Under the pieces are notes generated by a model. That model searched no databases. It was not told where the DNA came from and saw only the letters and a program-made list of their open reading frames with translations. Below are positions 47,761 to 58,126 of a stretch of DNA of 64,000 nucleotides, piece by piece. Origin of the DNA: Sphingomonas sp. (lineage in GTDB: Bacteria; Pseudomonadota; Alphaproteobacteria; Sphingomonadales; Sphingomonadaceae). The stretch is taken from assembly GCA_021732445.1 (NCBI GenBank), contig JAKFUZ010000034.1, positions 1 through 64,000 on the forward strand. The letters are read 5' to 3'. Position 1 is the first letter of the stretch, and every line of letters starts with the position of its first letter. Position numbers and translations under genes: made by a program.

Positions 47761-50013
47761 TCAAAAAACTGCCTTGAGTGCAACAAGGACCGTGCGCCCG
47801 GCACCGGGAATCACATGAAACGGGTGCAGCTGATCGTAATATAGCGTGTCAGTGAGGTTATTGGCGGCTACCGACAGATCGACCCTGCGCGTCAAGCGAT
47901 AGCGGGCGCTGAGATCGAGCACCGCATAGCCTGGTGCGACGAGATAGAGCGCGGGCGTGTTCTGCGCGACACGATCAGCGGCGGCGGTGACGTTCATTCC
48001 CAGATTGAAACGCGACGTCACATCGTAGGCCGTGCTGAAAAAGCCACTGTGCCGCGGGGTGATCGGCAATGGCGCGCCGACGATCGGGCCACCAGGGGCA
48101 GACGCCAGCGTGCGGCTGTCGAGATAGCTGTAGCCGAGCTTGACATCCCACCCCGGCAGCGGTGTGCCGCCAAACTCGATCTCGATCCCGTCCACCCGCT
48201 GACGCCCGCCCAGCGCGTTGAAGCCTGGCGTGGTGGGATTGGGCACGCGTGCATTGTCTTTTTCAATCCGGAACAGCGACGCGCTCAGCAAGCCGCGCCC
48301 GCCCGGCACCTGCCATTTGGCACCCGCCTCGACGGAAAAGCTCGTCTCGGGCGGCAGGTTGATATTCGCCTCGGCCACCGATCGCCCTGCCGACACGAGC
48401 GATTCAATCCCCTCGCCCGACGGATTGAACGAATTGACGTAGCCGGCATAGAGCGTAAGTGACGGAACGGGCTTGTATAACAGGGCACCGCGATAGCTGA
48501 ATTTGCGATCGGCGCGCGCTATGGTCGTGGCGCGGTCGGCGGCGCCGGTCGCAGTGAAGCGGGTGCTGGTGTAGCGGGTGGAAAAACTGTCCCAGCGCAG
48601 CCCGATGATCGCGCGCCAATGGGGGCCGACCTCGATAGTGTCGATCGCAAACACCCCGAAGGCGAGCGACCGCGCTCTGGCGCGCAGCCGCACGAAGCTG
48701 CTTGTGCCATCAGCATAAAAGCGGCTGACTGGGGAGACGAGCGGGATCGACGGCACATTGGTGTTAGTGACATAGACCGGATCGGCCCCTTCACGGGCGG
48801 CCTCCAGCCCGGCGACCAGCACATGGCGGGTGGCACCCAGGCCGAATGCCGTTTGAAGATCGGCCTGCCCTTGGAAGAAGATATCGCGGCTGGTGCCCTG
48901 GAACAAGCTGCGGGAAACGGTGATCCGGTCAAGCGGCGTCGTGCGCAGCGTGCCCGGCGGCAGCACCGCCTCGCTATAGCGAAAATCGCGACTATTGTTT
49001 GAATAACGGAGCTGCACGCGCAGAAGGGCCTGCGCCGTCACTTCATGCTCGATCCGGCCGGTCGCGATATTGACGTTGGTATTCAGGCGATCGTTGCTGA
49101 ACCCATAATAGGTGTTGCGCGCGACGGGCACCGGCAGCCCCGGATCGGCCTGTGTCCCGGCGTACCAGGGAATGCCGTAATCGGGCCGGTTGCGCTCCTC
49201 CTGATGAAGATAGCCAAGGAACAGCCGCGAGGCGGTTCCAAGCCCGAAGCCCAGCTTTGGCGCGACTGCCCAGCGGCGGAACAATGCGCCGTCCCGCGCC
49301 GCCACCCCCGATCGATGCACGACCGCATCAAACCGCAGCGCGCTGCCTGAGCCAAGCAGGTCCGCGATATTGGCGTCAGCGGTGGCGCGCAGCGTGTCGT
49401 CCAGTCCTGCCTGAACCGCCACTTCGCCACTCGTGGTCTGTGTCGGCCGGCGGGTCGTCCGCGCGATCAATCCGCCGGTTGCGCCGCGCCCAAACAGGAT
49501 GGCCGAAGGGCCCTTCAGCACATCAATGCGCGCATCGTCAAAAGTGTCTCGAAAATAATAGCCATAATCGCGGGCATTATCCACGAACAGGTCATTGCGC
49601 GTTGTAAAGCCGCGCAGGATTGCATTGTTGCCCTGGAAGCTGGTCTCGCCCGCGCCAAGGCTGAGGCCTGCGACATTGCGCAACGCATCATTGAGGTTGG
49701 AGACACCGCGCCGTTCGAGTTCCTCGCGCGAAATGGTGGTGATCGCCTGCGGTTGCTCAGCGACCGGCAGCGTCAGCCGATCAACCGTCGCCTGCGTCGT
49801 CCGCAATCCGATCACGGTGACGTCGGTCTTGGTGTCTTGGCTTGCATTGGCCGTCTCGTGCGCCGCCGCCGTGCACGGCACCACCCCAAGCGCCAGCGCA
49901 AGGCTGGCCGCCATATCGCCTGCCGCAATGGCGCGGCGCCCTCGCGAACCGCCAGCCATTGTCACGCCGCCACTTGACCGCGCCTGTGCAACGCTTGGTC
50001 GGCGCGGCAGCAC
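47761..50013 (-). CDS. TonB-dependent siderophore receptor
   Basis: 750 aa; plug GVSNLNDALRNVAGLSLGAGETSFQGNNAILRGFTTRNDLFVDNARDYGYYFRDTFDDARIDVLKGPSAILFGRG; C-terminal aromatic LVALKAVF. Confidence 0.95.
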   Translation of the reverse strand: MLPRRPSVAQARSSGGVTMAGGSRGRRAIAAGDMAASLALALGVVPCTAAAHETANASQDTKTDVTVIGLRTTQATVDRLTLPVAEQPQAITTISREELERRGVSNLNDALRNVAGLSLGAGETSFQGNNAILRGFTTRNDLFVDNARDYGYYFRDTFDDARIDVLKGPSAILFGRGATGGLIARTTRRPTQTTSGEVAVQAGLDDTLRATADANIADLLGSGSALRFDAVVHRSGVAARDGALFRRWAVAPKLGFGLGTASRLFLGYLHQEERNRPDYGIPWYAGTQADPGLPVPVARNTYYGFSNDRLNTNVNIATGRIEHEVTAQALLRVQLRYSNNSRDFRYSEAVLPPGTLRTTPLDRITVSRSLFQGTSRDIFFQGQADLQTAFGLGATRHVLVAGLEAAREGADPVYVTNTNVPSIPLVSPVSRFYADGTSSFVRLRARARSLAFGVFAIDTIEVGPHWRAIIGLRWDSFSTRYTSTRFTATGAADRATTIARADRKFSYRGALLYKPVPSLTLYAGYVNSFNPSGEGIESLVSAGRSVAEANINLPPETSFSVEAGAKWQVPGGRGLLSASLFRIEKDNARVPNPTTPGFNALGGRQRVDGIEIEFGGTPLPGWDVKLGYSYLDSRTLASAPGGPIVGAPLPITPRHSGFFSTAYDVTSRFNLGMNVTAAADRVAQNTPALYLVAPGYAVLDLSARYRLTRRVDLSVAANNLTDTLYYDQLHPFHVIPGAGRTVLVALKAVF

Positions 50014-50331
50014 CAGCCGTCCGTAACGCGCGAACAGGCGCTGTCGGCCGTTGGCGCGGTTCCCTGCCCATCACGCCGCCCAAAGTTTTTGGAAAATCCG
50101 GCGCTCGCAGGCTGCCCGGCACCGCCAAAGCACCGGGCGCAAAACACGCGCCCACGCGCCGCCCAGGCGATTTCGCCTCCCCCCAGAACCATCGCCACCC
50201 TCCTGGCTAGTCGTAGCCTGCTTAGCGCAAGCAATCTTGGGAGTCAGTCGAAATGATCGGATTGCGCCAGGAAGCGCCTTCCCAGGCATCTACGGCGCGC
50301 AAGCGGCGGGGCAGCTCGCGCCCAGGCGTCG

Positions 50332-51135
50332 CTAGATACCGCCTGCCATGACCTCGCGCCCCACCATTTGCAGCCCGGCGCTAATGTCGGCCAGACACGC
50401 GTCGATGAGCGGCTGTGCGGTTGCCCGCACCACGAAATTGGCCCCCACCCGGCCCTCGCGGAAAAATGGGTAGCTGCCAATCGCCACCCCTTCATACCGA
50501 CGCTCGACGTCGCGCAGCAAATCGGCGACTTCGCTTTCGGCAACCCAGCACCCGATTGTCGCCGACAGCAGCGGTAAGCCGCCTTCAAGCGTGCCGGTCA
50601 GCGCGTCGAGCATGCCGGCGGTAATATGCGGCACGCCGGCCATGATGAAGATATTGCCGTGGCGAATGCCAGGCGCGCCCGACATGCGGTTTTCGATCAG
50701 GTCGGCGCCATCCGGCACGCGGGCCATGCGCTTGCGGGCATCGGTCAGGCCGCCGCGCGTTTCATAATAGCGTTCGAGCACCGCCACCGCCTGCGGGTGA
50801 TGGACGACCGCGACGCCAAGCGCGGCCGCAATCGCATCGACCGTTATGTCGTCATGGGTTGGCCCGATGCCGCCGGTGGTGAACAGATAATCGTTGCGCG
50901 CGCGCAAGCTGTTGACCGCTTCCACGATCGCCGGGGTCTTGTCGGCAACGACCCGCACCTCGGCGAGCCTGATGCCCTGCGCGTTCAGCCAAACCGCGAT
51001 TTGCGCGACATTCTTGTCCTGCGTGCGCCCCGACAGTATCTCGTCGCCAATTACGACGAGCGCTGCAGTCCAGATGCGGTGGGGGGCGCTTGGGGTCATG
51101 CCCTGAGCGCATAGCCCAGCGCCGGGCGCTGGCAA
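50332..51135 (-). CDS. CinA N-terminal/molybdopterin-binding domain protein
   Basis: ALVVIGDEILSGRTQDKNVAQIAVWLNAQGIRLAEVRVVADKTPAIVEAV; FTTGGIGPTHDDITVDAIAAALG. Confidence 0.9.
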   Translation of the reverse strand: MPAPGAGLCAQGMTPSAPHRIWTAALVVIGDEILSGRTQDKNVAQIAVWLNAQGIRLAEVRVVADKTPAIVEAVNSLRARNDYLFTTGGIGPTHDDITVDAIAAALGVAVVHHPQAVAVLERYYETRGGLTDARKRMARVPDGADLIENRMSGAPGIRHGNIFIMAGVPHITAGMLDALTGTLEGGLPLLSATIGCWVAESEVADLLRDVERRYEGVAIGSYPFFREGRVGANFVVRATAQPLIDACLADISAGLQMVGREVMAGGI

Positions 51136-51164
51136 AGTCCCCGCGCGCGCGTTATACGCGTGAC

Positions 51165-51992
51165 ATGACAGAATATCTCGCAGTCACCAACGCCGATACG
51201 CCCATGGCCCGAACCGGCGCCATCAAACTCCACGGGCCTGAGGGTTTTGCAGGCATGCGCGCGGCTGGCAAGCTCGCCGCGGCCACGCTTGACATGCTCG
51301 TGCCGCATGTCGTGCCCGGCGTCACTACCGGCGAGCTTGATGATCTGGTCCGCAATTTCACCCTGGCCGGCGGCGCGGTGCCGGCAACCATGGGATATCG
51401 CGGCTATACACATAGCTGCTGCATTTCGATCAACCACGTGGTGTGCCACGGCATTCCTGGCGACAAAGCGCTTAAAAATGGCGACATCGTCAACATCGAC
51501 GTCACCCCGCTGCTTGACGGATGGCACGGAGACACCAGCCGGATGTTTCTGGTCGGCGACGTCGCCATCAAGGCGCGCCGGCTGGTCGAGGTAACCTATG
51601 AAGCGCTGATGCTTGGCATTGCGCAGGCAAAGCCCGGCAATACCATGGGGGATGTCGCGCACGCCATTCAGAGTTTTGCCGAGCGTCACCGTTACGGCGT
51701 CGTGCGCGATTTTTGCGGGCACGGGGTGGGCAGAATGTTCCATGACGCGCCCGAAGTGGTGCATGTCGGCCAGCCGGGGACTGGCCCTGAACTGAAGCCC
51801 GGCATGTTCTTCACAGTTGAGCCGATGATCAACATCGGCCGGCCCGACGTGAAGCTGCTGGATGACGGGTGGACGGCGGTAACCCGCGACCGCTCGCTCT
51901 CGGCGCAGTTCGAACATTCGGTGGGCATCACCGAATCGGGCTGCGAAATTTTTACCAAGAGTTTGGCGGGACTTGACCGGCCACCTTATTGA
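51165..51992 (+). CDS. map: Type I methionyl aminopeptidase
   Basis: MRAAGKLAAATLDMLVPHVVPGVTTGELDDLV; INHVVCHGIPG; NIDVTPLLDGWHGDTSRMF; GHGVGRMFHDAPEV. Confidence 0.96.
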   Translation: MTEYLAVTNADTPMARTGAIKLHGPEGFAGMRAAGKLAAATLDMLVPHVVPGVTTGELDDLVRNFTLAGGAVPATMGYRGYTHSCCISINHVVCHGIPGDKALKNGDIVNIDVTPLLDGWHGDTSRMFLVGDVAIKARRLVEVTYEALMLGIAQAKPGNTMGDVAHAIQSFAERHRYGVVRDFCGHGVGRMFHDAPEVVHVGQPGTGPELKPGMFFTVEPMINIGRPDVKLLDDGWTAVTRDRSLSAQFEHSVGITESGCEIFTKSLAGLDRPPY

Positions 51993-52058
51993 TTGCCCAC
52001 CTTATTGATTGCCCACCTCATTGGCTGGCCACCCAATAAGCGGTCACCTTATTGACTT
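51981..52058. repeat. 16-bp tandem repeat (CCACCTTATTGATTGC) with degenerate and inverted copies
   Basis: Exact units at 51981-51996 and 51997-52012, degenerate units to about 52058 including CCCAATAAG, which is complementary to the upstream CTTATTG. Confidence 0.85.
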
Positions 52059-52549
52059 GATGGCCGATCGGCACCAAAGCCGATCATCGTTTCCCCGCTC
52101 AGCAAGACATATGCTTCGCCACAAAGCAGCTTGGTGTCTGCCGGCGCGTCGCCCCACCTGGCAACCAGGCGCTGCGCGTCGTCGGCGACCAGGATCGGGC
52201 AAATCAGTTCCGCCGCGGGTGCGGGTGCGTCATCATCGAAACGGGCGGTTGAAAACCGGGGAATGCCGAGGCGGGTGACGCGCGGGACCGAAATGGCCGC
52301 CAGCCCATCAGCCTGCGCGGGCGCCATCACCAAGGTGGCACGGGTTAACCGGCCGGTGCTCATGTCGATCCCGCATTCAATCAGGGCCGTACCGTCGTCG
52401 TTACGGATAATGACATTCGCAACGGCCGCCACGGCCGGCGCAAATTCGAGCGAAAGCGGCACATATGGATCGAAGGCTGCGCGGCCGCCATGGTCCGGTT
52501 CCACCGCAATGACGGTGAGTTCGACAGGGTCAAGCGTTCGGCGGCGCAT
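52049..52549 (-). CDS. Hypothetical protein; candidate immunity protein for the upstream toxin-like gene
   Basis: 166 aa acidic ORF starting 8 nt after the stop of the 405-aa toxin-like ORF on the same strand. Confidence 0.6.
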   Translation of the reverse strand: MRRRTLDPVELTVIAVEPDHGGRAAFDPYVPLSLEFAPAVAAVANVIIRNDDGTALIECGIDMSTGRLTRATLVMAPAQADGLAAISVPRVTRLGIPRFSTARFDDDAPAPAAELICPILVADDAQRLVARWGDAPADTKLLCGEAYVLLSGETMIGFGADRPSSQ

Positions 52550-52557
52550 GCCTCATC

Positions 52558-53775
52558 TTAGAGCGCAAGCGCATGTTTGAGAACTGGTAACTGACCCGCT
52601 GCGCGCGGCGCCGAAAAGATCAGCTCCCATCCGCCTCCAGTGACCAGCTTTTCGTAAACGATACCCTGTTTGCCCGCAGCGGCCACCGCCGCCTGCAAAC
52701 TCGCCAACTGAACCTGCGACCCGACATTGACCAGGTTTGGCGAGACGCCGCGCCCCAGCAATGCGGTCGCATATTCGGCGATATGCTTGCTTGCATTGCC
52801 GTGAACCCAGACTTTTGTTGCCCCGGCCGTCAGCTCGAACGATCGCGGCACCACCGTGCCTGCATAGACAGGCTGCGTTGCCTTGATTCCTGCCCACACC
52901 AGGCGCGAATTTGCCGCGACTCTGCCAAGCGATGCGAGCCCGGCCCCCAGAAGACCGACGCCGATGTCAACCCCAACACCGATCCTGCTGGCGGTCTCCG
53001 GGTCCGCACCCAATTGACGCGCGACGGCTTCGGCGGCCTGCTGTGTCTGGCTTTCCGCCGGAAGCCCGGTCCAGGCCTGACGGAACCCGGCCACGAAATT
53101 ATCCGCCCCATGGGCCGCGAGCACGCCGCCGCCAATTTTTGTGAGCGTCGTAGGTTCAGGCGCCAGAACCAGCGCACCGCCGACAACGGCTTCAACCCCG
53201 CCGCCAATTGCGCGCAACCCTCCCCAAACACGATTTTCAAGCGTCGGCCGATTGGCCGCAGCGGCAACACGCGCCGCAACATCTGCGCCACTTGCCGCCA
53301 ATAGCGATGGCACCAGGGAGGGTCTGGTTTTTGCAAAAGCATTTACCACGGCCTCAATCTGATCCGGGTTTGCTTTCAAGAATTTGGCTGCCGCCGCGAC
53401 ATTCCCCCGCTCGGCCAGCGCTTGCACCGAACTGGGGCGCCCGGTCTCGGCCCGCGCCTGAAGCGCACTCGCCGAAGGCGACACGCCCAACCGGCCAGGA
53501 GCCGAGCGCGCGGACGCATATTCGCCCTGCTGCACGGGGGTGAATTGCGCCAAAAGGGCAGCCTCGACCCCATGCCCCAGCGCAACATCCTGCGCCCTCA
53601 CACGATCAACCGCCTGGCGTGCCGCGCTGATGTCCACCCCGCCATGCCGGGTTGCTGCGGCAAGAATGTCGGTTGCAAGCACCTGCTGGTCAACATGCGC
53701 AGCAAGGGGCCTGTCACCAAGCGGCGCTTGCCCCAAAGGCGGTCGATCCAGAGTAACGCCTCCAGCCAAAGCCAT
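52558..53775 (-). CDS. Polymorphic-toxin-like protein (pre-toxin region plus C-terminal nuclease-like domain)
   Basis: 405 aa; Gly/Ala-rich TM-like region GGALVLAPEPTTLTKIGGGVLAAHGADNFVAGFRQAWTG...IGVGVDIGVGLLGAG typical of pre-toxin regions; compact C-terminus KVWVHGNASKHIAEYA...KQGIVYEKLVTGGGWELIFSAPRAAGQLPVLKHALAL. Confidence 0.6.
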   Translation of the reverse strand: MALAGGVTLDRPPLGQAPLGDRPLAAHVDQQVLATDILAAATRHGGVDISAARQAVDRVRAQDVALGHGVEAALLAQFTPVQQGEYASARSAPGRLGVSPSASALQARAETGRPSSVQALAERGNVAAAAKFLKANPDQIEAVVNAFAKTRPSLVPSLLAASGADVAARVAAAANRPTLENRVWGGLRAIGGGVEAVVGGALVLAPEPTTLTKIGGGVLAAHGADNFVAGFRQAWTGLPAESQTQQAAEAVARQLGADPETASRIGVGVDIGVGLLGAGLASLGRVAANSRLVWAGIKATQPVYAGTVVPRSFELTAGATKVWVHGNASKHIAEYATALLGRGVSPNLVNVGSQVQLASLQAAVAAAGKQGIVYEKLVTGGGWELIFSAPRAAGQLPVLKHALAL

Positions 53776-54130
53776 TGCATCTTCTCCTGACAGTGGCCAA
53801 AGACATAGCGAGAAGGCGGCGCCGGGTATCTAATCGAATGGTTTAGGCGATCGCCAGCAGCGAGGAGTGCTCCGGTCCCGACCGACCAATCGCGGCTTGG
53901 TGTTTGAGCATCAGGCGCCGGACACGATCGCACTAGCGCATCGGAATATGCCCTGGCCATTGCCAAGACCGTCTGCGCCAGCCTCACGCGGGGACGAACG
54001 GCGGGGACGAACGGGTGTCGACCGGCCGCACCGTGGCAGCGCCTGCATACTTAACGGGATCGTTACGAAATCCCGATAACAGGCAGGTTCCGCCCCTGAC
54101 CGGGCGTTTAGGCAAGCTGAGGGACATGCC

Positions 54131-55879
54131 TTGAAACTAGCGGCGCTATTCTCGGGCCAAGTCTCGTCGATCGTCTGGCGCATCCGCGCAACGGCCGTCG
54201 TGGCGGCGTCGGTGGCCTTTATCGTCCTGGGCATCGGCTTGCTCGACGTGCATGCCCTTGCCAAAGCCGAGGCCCAATCTGCCGAACTCGCGAGCGCCTT
54301 GCGCGATCATGGCGAACTCGACATGGTGCATGACGCCGTAAATGCCAATGTTTACAAGGCTATTTTCGCCGAAGAAATGGGCGACGCCAAGCGAATGGCC
54401 GAAGCGGCAGCCGACATGGCGCAGGCCCGGGCATGCGCAGACGCACTTGGCCGGTCAAGGCTGTCGCTCACGCTAGACGCAAATGTTGTCGCGCGCCTGG
54501 ATGTTGCCGCCAGCGAGATGAACGGCTATCTGGACAGGGGCAGCAAAATCGTCGCCGGTCTTGCCGCGCACAAGGCACCATCGGCTGCCGACCTTGCCAA
54601 GTTTGACGCAACATTCCGCCAGCTTGAGAAAAGTCTCGGCGACACGGGCTATTTTCTGCTCGACGAAATTGGCGCGGAGACCGCTCAGCGAAATATTTTG
54701 CTGTCGCGGATACGCGTCATGCTGGCGCTCGCCGAAGGCTGCACGATGGCGTTGTGCGTGGGTGCCGTCTGGTATCTGAGACGCACCATCGCCGTGCCAC
54801 TGCAACGGATGTGGCACGCGCTTGAGCAGCAGGACGCTGCCGCGACGATCCTCACCCGCGAATGTGCCCGCCGCGATGAAATCGGCCGCCTCGCGCGCGG
54901 TGTGGTTGATTTCCGCACGGCCACACAGGCCGCAGCAGACGCAGATGCGCGCGCGAAACAGGCGCAGGAGGCCGCGCGGCTTGAACGCGACGCGGCGCAA
55001 CAGCGCGCCCGCGACGACACGGAAGCGGCGCGGCGGGCATCGCTTGCCGCAACGGCCGACGCGCTCGATGCCCGGATGACGGGCATCGCCCGGCTGGTCT
55101 CGGCAACCACCACCAAATTGCAGGGCATCGCCAGCGACCTGTCGCTCTCGGCGGCGCAATCCAGCAACGACACCGCATCGGCAGCGGCGGCCGCCCAGCA
55201 AACGCTGAGCGGCGTGCAAACCGTGGCCGAAGCCGCCGACGAACTGGCCGTCTCCATCAACGAAATTTCGTCGCGCACTGAAATGGTCGCGTCGGCCGGG
55301 CGCGAGGCGCGCAATCTGGCTACTGGCGCGGACGCCCGGATGGAAGCGTTGCGCGAGTCGACCGAGAAAATCGAACGCATCACAACGCTCATCGCCGACA
55401 TCGCCTCCCAGACCAATTTGCTCGCGCTAAACGCCACCATCGAGGCAGCGCGCGCGGGCGAGGCGGGCCGCGGCTTCGCCATCGTCGCCAACGAGGTAAA
55501 GGCGCTCGCGCAGCAAACCAGCCGCGCGGTCATCGACATTGATGCGCAGATTTCTGACATCATGACCGCCACTTCCGGCGCCGTGGCCGCGCTGGAAAGC
55601 GTGACCGACGCGATTGACGGGCTGGGCGGCGCAACCACCTCCATCGCGGCCTCCGCCGAGCAGCAGCGCGCCGCAACCGAGGAAATCAGCCGCACCATCC
55701 AGCAAGCCGCCAACGGCACCCACGCCATGCGCGAAACCCTGTCAGCGCTTGGTGAGCAATCGGACAGCACCGCTTGCAGCGCGCGCATCCTGCTTGACTC
55801 GGCAAGCGAACTCGAAGCGCAGGTCGCAACGCTTGGCCGTGAACTGGCAACCTTCATCAGCAAGGCCAAGGCGGCCTGA
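54131..55879 (+). CDS. Methyl-accepting chemotaxis protein
   Basis: Signalling tip [46 protein letters not shown] (window reads [11 protein letters not shown]...); N-terminal TMs and HAMP-like region. Confidence 0.94.
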   Translation: MKLAALFSGQVSSIVWRIRATAVVAASVAFIVLGIGLLDVHALAKAEAQSAELASALRDHGELDMVHDAVNANVYKAIFAEEMGDAKRMAEAAADMAQARACADALGRSRLSLTLDANVVARLDVAASEMNGYLDRGSKIVAGLAAHKAPSAADLAKFDATFRQLEKSLGDTGYFLLDEIGAETAQRNILLSRIRVMLALAEGCTMALCVGAVWYLRRTIAVPLQRMWHALEQQDAAATILTRECARRDEIGRLARGVVDFRTATQAAADADARAKQAQEAARLERDAAQQRARDDTEAARRASLAATADALDARMTGIARLVSATTTKLQGIASDLSLSAAQSSNDTASAAAAAQQTLSGVQTVAEAADELAVSINEISSRTEMVASAGREARNLATGADARMEALRESTEKIERITTLIADIASQTNLLALNATIEAARAGEAGRGFAIVANEVKALAQQTSRAVIDIDAQISDIMTATSGAVAALESVTDAIDGLGGATTSIAASAEQQRAATEEISRTIQQAANGTHAMRETLSALGEQSDSTACSARILLDSASELEAQVATLGRELATFISKAKAA

Positions 55880-56087
55880 CCGACGGGCAGGCTGAGCCTC
55901 GCCTCCGTCCGCCAGCCGCCGCCCCTTGCCCCTGGGGCACCAGCCGCCCGGCACGTCTGCCCGAAATTATGGCACCACAGCCGGCCCCTGCCCAAGGATG
56001 GCGCAGCCCCGCCAGCCCGCAGACGGCGCGCCGCCCAACGGCGCACGCCGGTAAACATTGCCTTACCCCGACTGGCACGGTTATTGA

Positions 56088-56453
<366 letters not shown>

Positions 56454-56549
56454 CGCAGCGCAACATAGGGTGAAAATAGCAACCCGCAGCGCAACATGAT
56501 TCGCCGGTCCGCCGGCACACACGAACACTTCAGAAAGGGCATTAGCATC

Positions 56550-57962
56550 ATGGCCAACGACGCCGGCACCATCCTTGCGATGATAAAGGACGAGGAAATC
56601 GAATGGGTCGACCTTCGCTTCACCGATCCCAAGGGCAAATGGCAGCACCTGACCATGGTGGCCGGCGTCATCGGCGAGGATGAGCTAACCGACGGGCTGA
56701 TGTTCGACGGCTCGTCGATCGAGGGCTGGAAGGCGATCAACGAAAGCGACATGATCCTGAGGCCGGATCTTGACGCGGCCTATGTCGATCCGTTCTCGGC
56801 CACGCCCATGCTGATCCTGTTTTGCGACGTGGTCGAACCGTCCACAGGGGAGCTTTACGCGCGCGATCCGCGCTCGACCGCCAAGCGCGCCGAGGCCTAT
56901 CTGCAAAATACCGGCATCGGCGACACAATTTATGTGGGGCCGGAAGCCGAATTTTTCATGTTTGACGATGTCCGCTTCGAAACCAGCTATGCAACCAGCT
57001 ATTACAAGATCGACGATATCGAGCTGCCGACCAACACCGGTCGTGAATATGATGGCGGCAATCTTGCCCACCGCCCGCGCGCCAAGGGCGGCTATTTTCC
57101 GGTAGCCCCGGTAGACTCCGCAACCGATATTCGCGCCGAGATGGTCTCGACGATGATGGAAATGGGGCTGCCATGCGACAAGCACCACCACGAAGTGGCA
57201 GCCGCCCAGCACGAGCTTGGTCTGACCTTCGGCACGCTGACGCAGACGGCGGACCGGATGCAGATCTACAAATATGTCGTCCATCAGGTTGCCCATGCTT
57301 ATGGCAAGACCGCGACCTTCATGCCCAAGCCCATCAAGGAAGATAATGGCTCGGGCATGCACACCCACATGTCGATCTGGGAAAAGGGCAAGCCGCTGTT
57401 TGCCGGCAATGGCTATGCCGGGCTGTCGGACATGTGTCTTTACTTCATTGGCGGCGTCATCCGCCACGCCAAGGCGCTCAACGCCTTTACCAACCCGACC
57501 ACCAACAGCTACAAGCGGCTGGTGCCCGGCTATGAGGCGCCGGTGCTGCTCGCCTATTCCAGCCGCAACCGTTCTGCATCGTGCCGCATTCCTTATGGCG
57601 CGGGCAGCAAGGCCAAGCGGGTGGAGTTCCGCTTCCCCGACGCGCTGGCAAACCCTTATCTTGCCTATTCGGCGCTGCTGATGGCCGGACTGGACGGCAT
57701 TCAGAACAAGCTCCACCCGGGCGACCCGATGGACAAGAATCTTTACGATCTGCCGCCGGCGGAGCTGGCTGACGTACCCACGGTTTGCGGGTCTCTGCGC
57801 GAGGCGCTCGATTGCCTGGAAGCCGATATGGACTTTCTGCTCAAGGGCGATGTGTTCTCAAAAGACCAGATCGAGGCGTATATCGAGATCAAGCGCGCCG
57901 ATGTCGCGCGTTTTGAAATGACGCCAAGCCCGGTTGAATTCGATATGTATTACAGCAGCTAA
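56550..57962 (+). CDS. glnA: Type I glutamine synthetase
   Basis: [33 protein letters not shown]; adenylylation-like site NLYDLPP. Confidence 0.97.
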   Translation: MANDAGTILAMIKDEEIEWVDLRFTDPKGKWQHLTMVAGVIGEDELTDGLMFDGSSIEGWKAINESDMILRPDLDAAYVDPFSATPMLILFCDVVEPSTGELYARDPRSTAKRAEAYLQNTGIGDTIYVGPEAEFFMFDDVRFETSYATSYYKIDDIELPTNTGREYDGGNLAHRPRAKGGYFPVAPVDSATDIRAEMVSTMMEMGLPCDKHHHEVAAAQHELGLTFGTLTQTADRMQIYKYVVHQVAHAYGKTATFMPKPIKEDNGSGMHTHMSIWEKGKPLFAGNGYAGLSDMCLYFIGGVIRHAKALNAFTNPTTNSYKRLVPGYEAPVLLAYSSRNRSASCRIPYGAGSKAKRVEFRFPDALANPYLAYSALLMAGLDGIQNKLHPGDPMDKNLYDLPPAELADVPTVCGSLREALDCLEADMDFLLKGDVFSKDQIEAYIEIKRADVARFEMTPSPVEFDMYYSS

Positions 57963-57987
57963 TCGACATAGCGGCGTGCAATGAACC

Positions 57988-58018
57988 AAAAGGGTCGGCG
58001 GCAGCGCCGGCCCTTTTT
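57988..58018 (+). terminator. Rho-independent terminator after glnA
   Basis: Stem GGGTCGGCG (57992-58000) / CGCCGGCCC (58005-58013), GCAG loop, then TTTTT. Confidence 0.9.
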
Positions 58019-58126
58019 CGTTTCGCGATGAAGCCGAAGCGGCTTGGTTGCCGTAACTGGACCTGGCCCGGCATGATCGAACGTTGGCGCCGGCGTGAGA
58101 CCAACCGAGACAGCGGGGAGCTTTCG

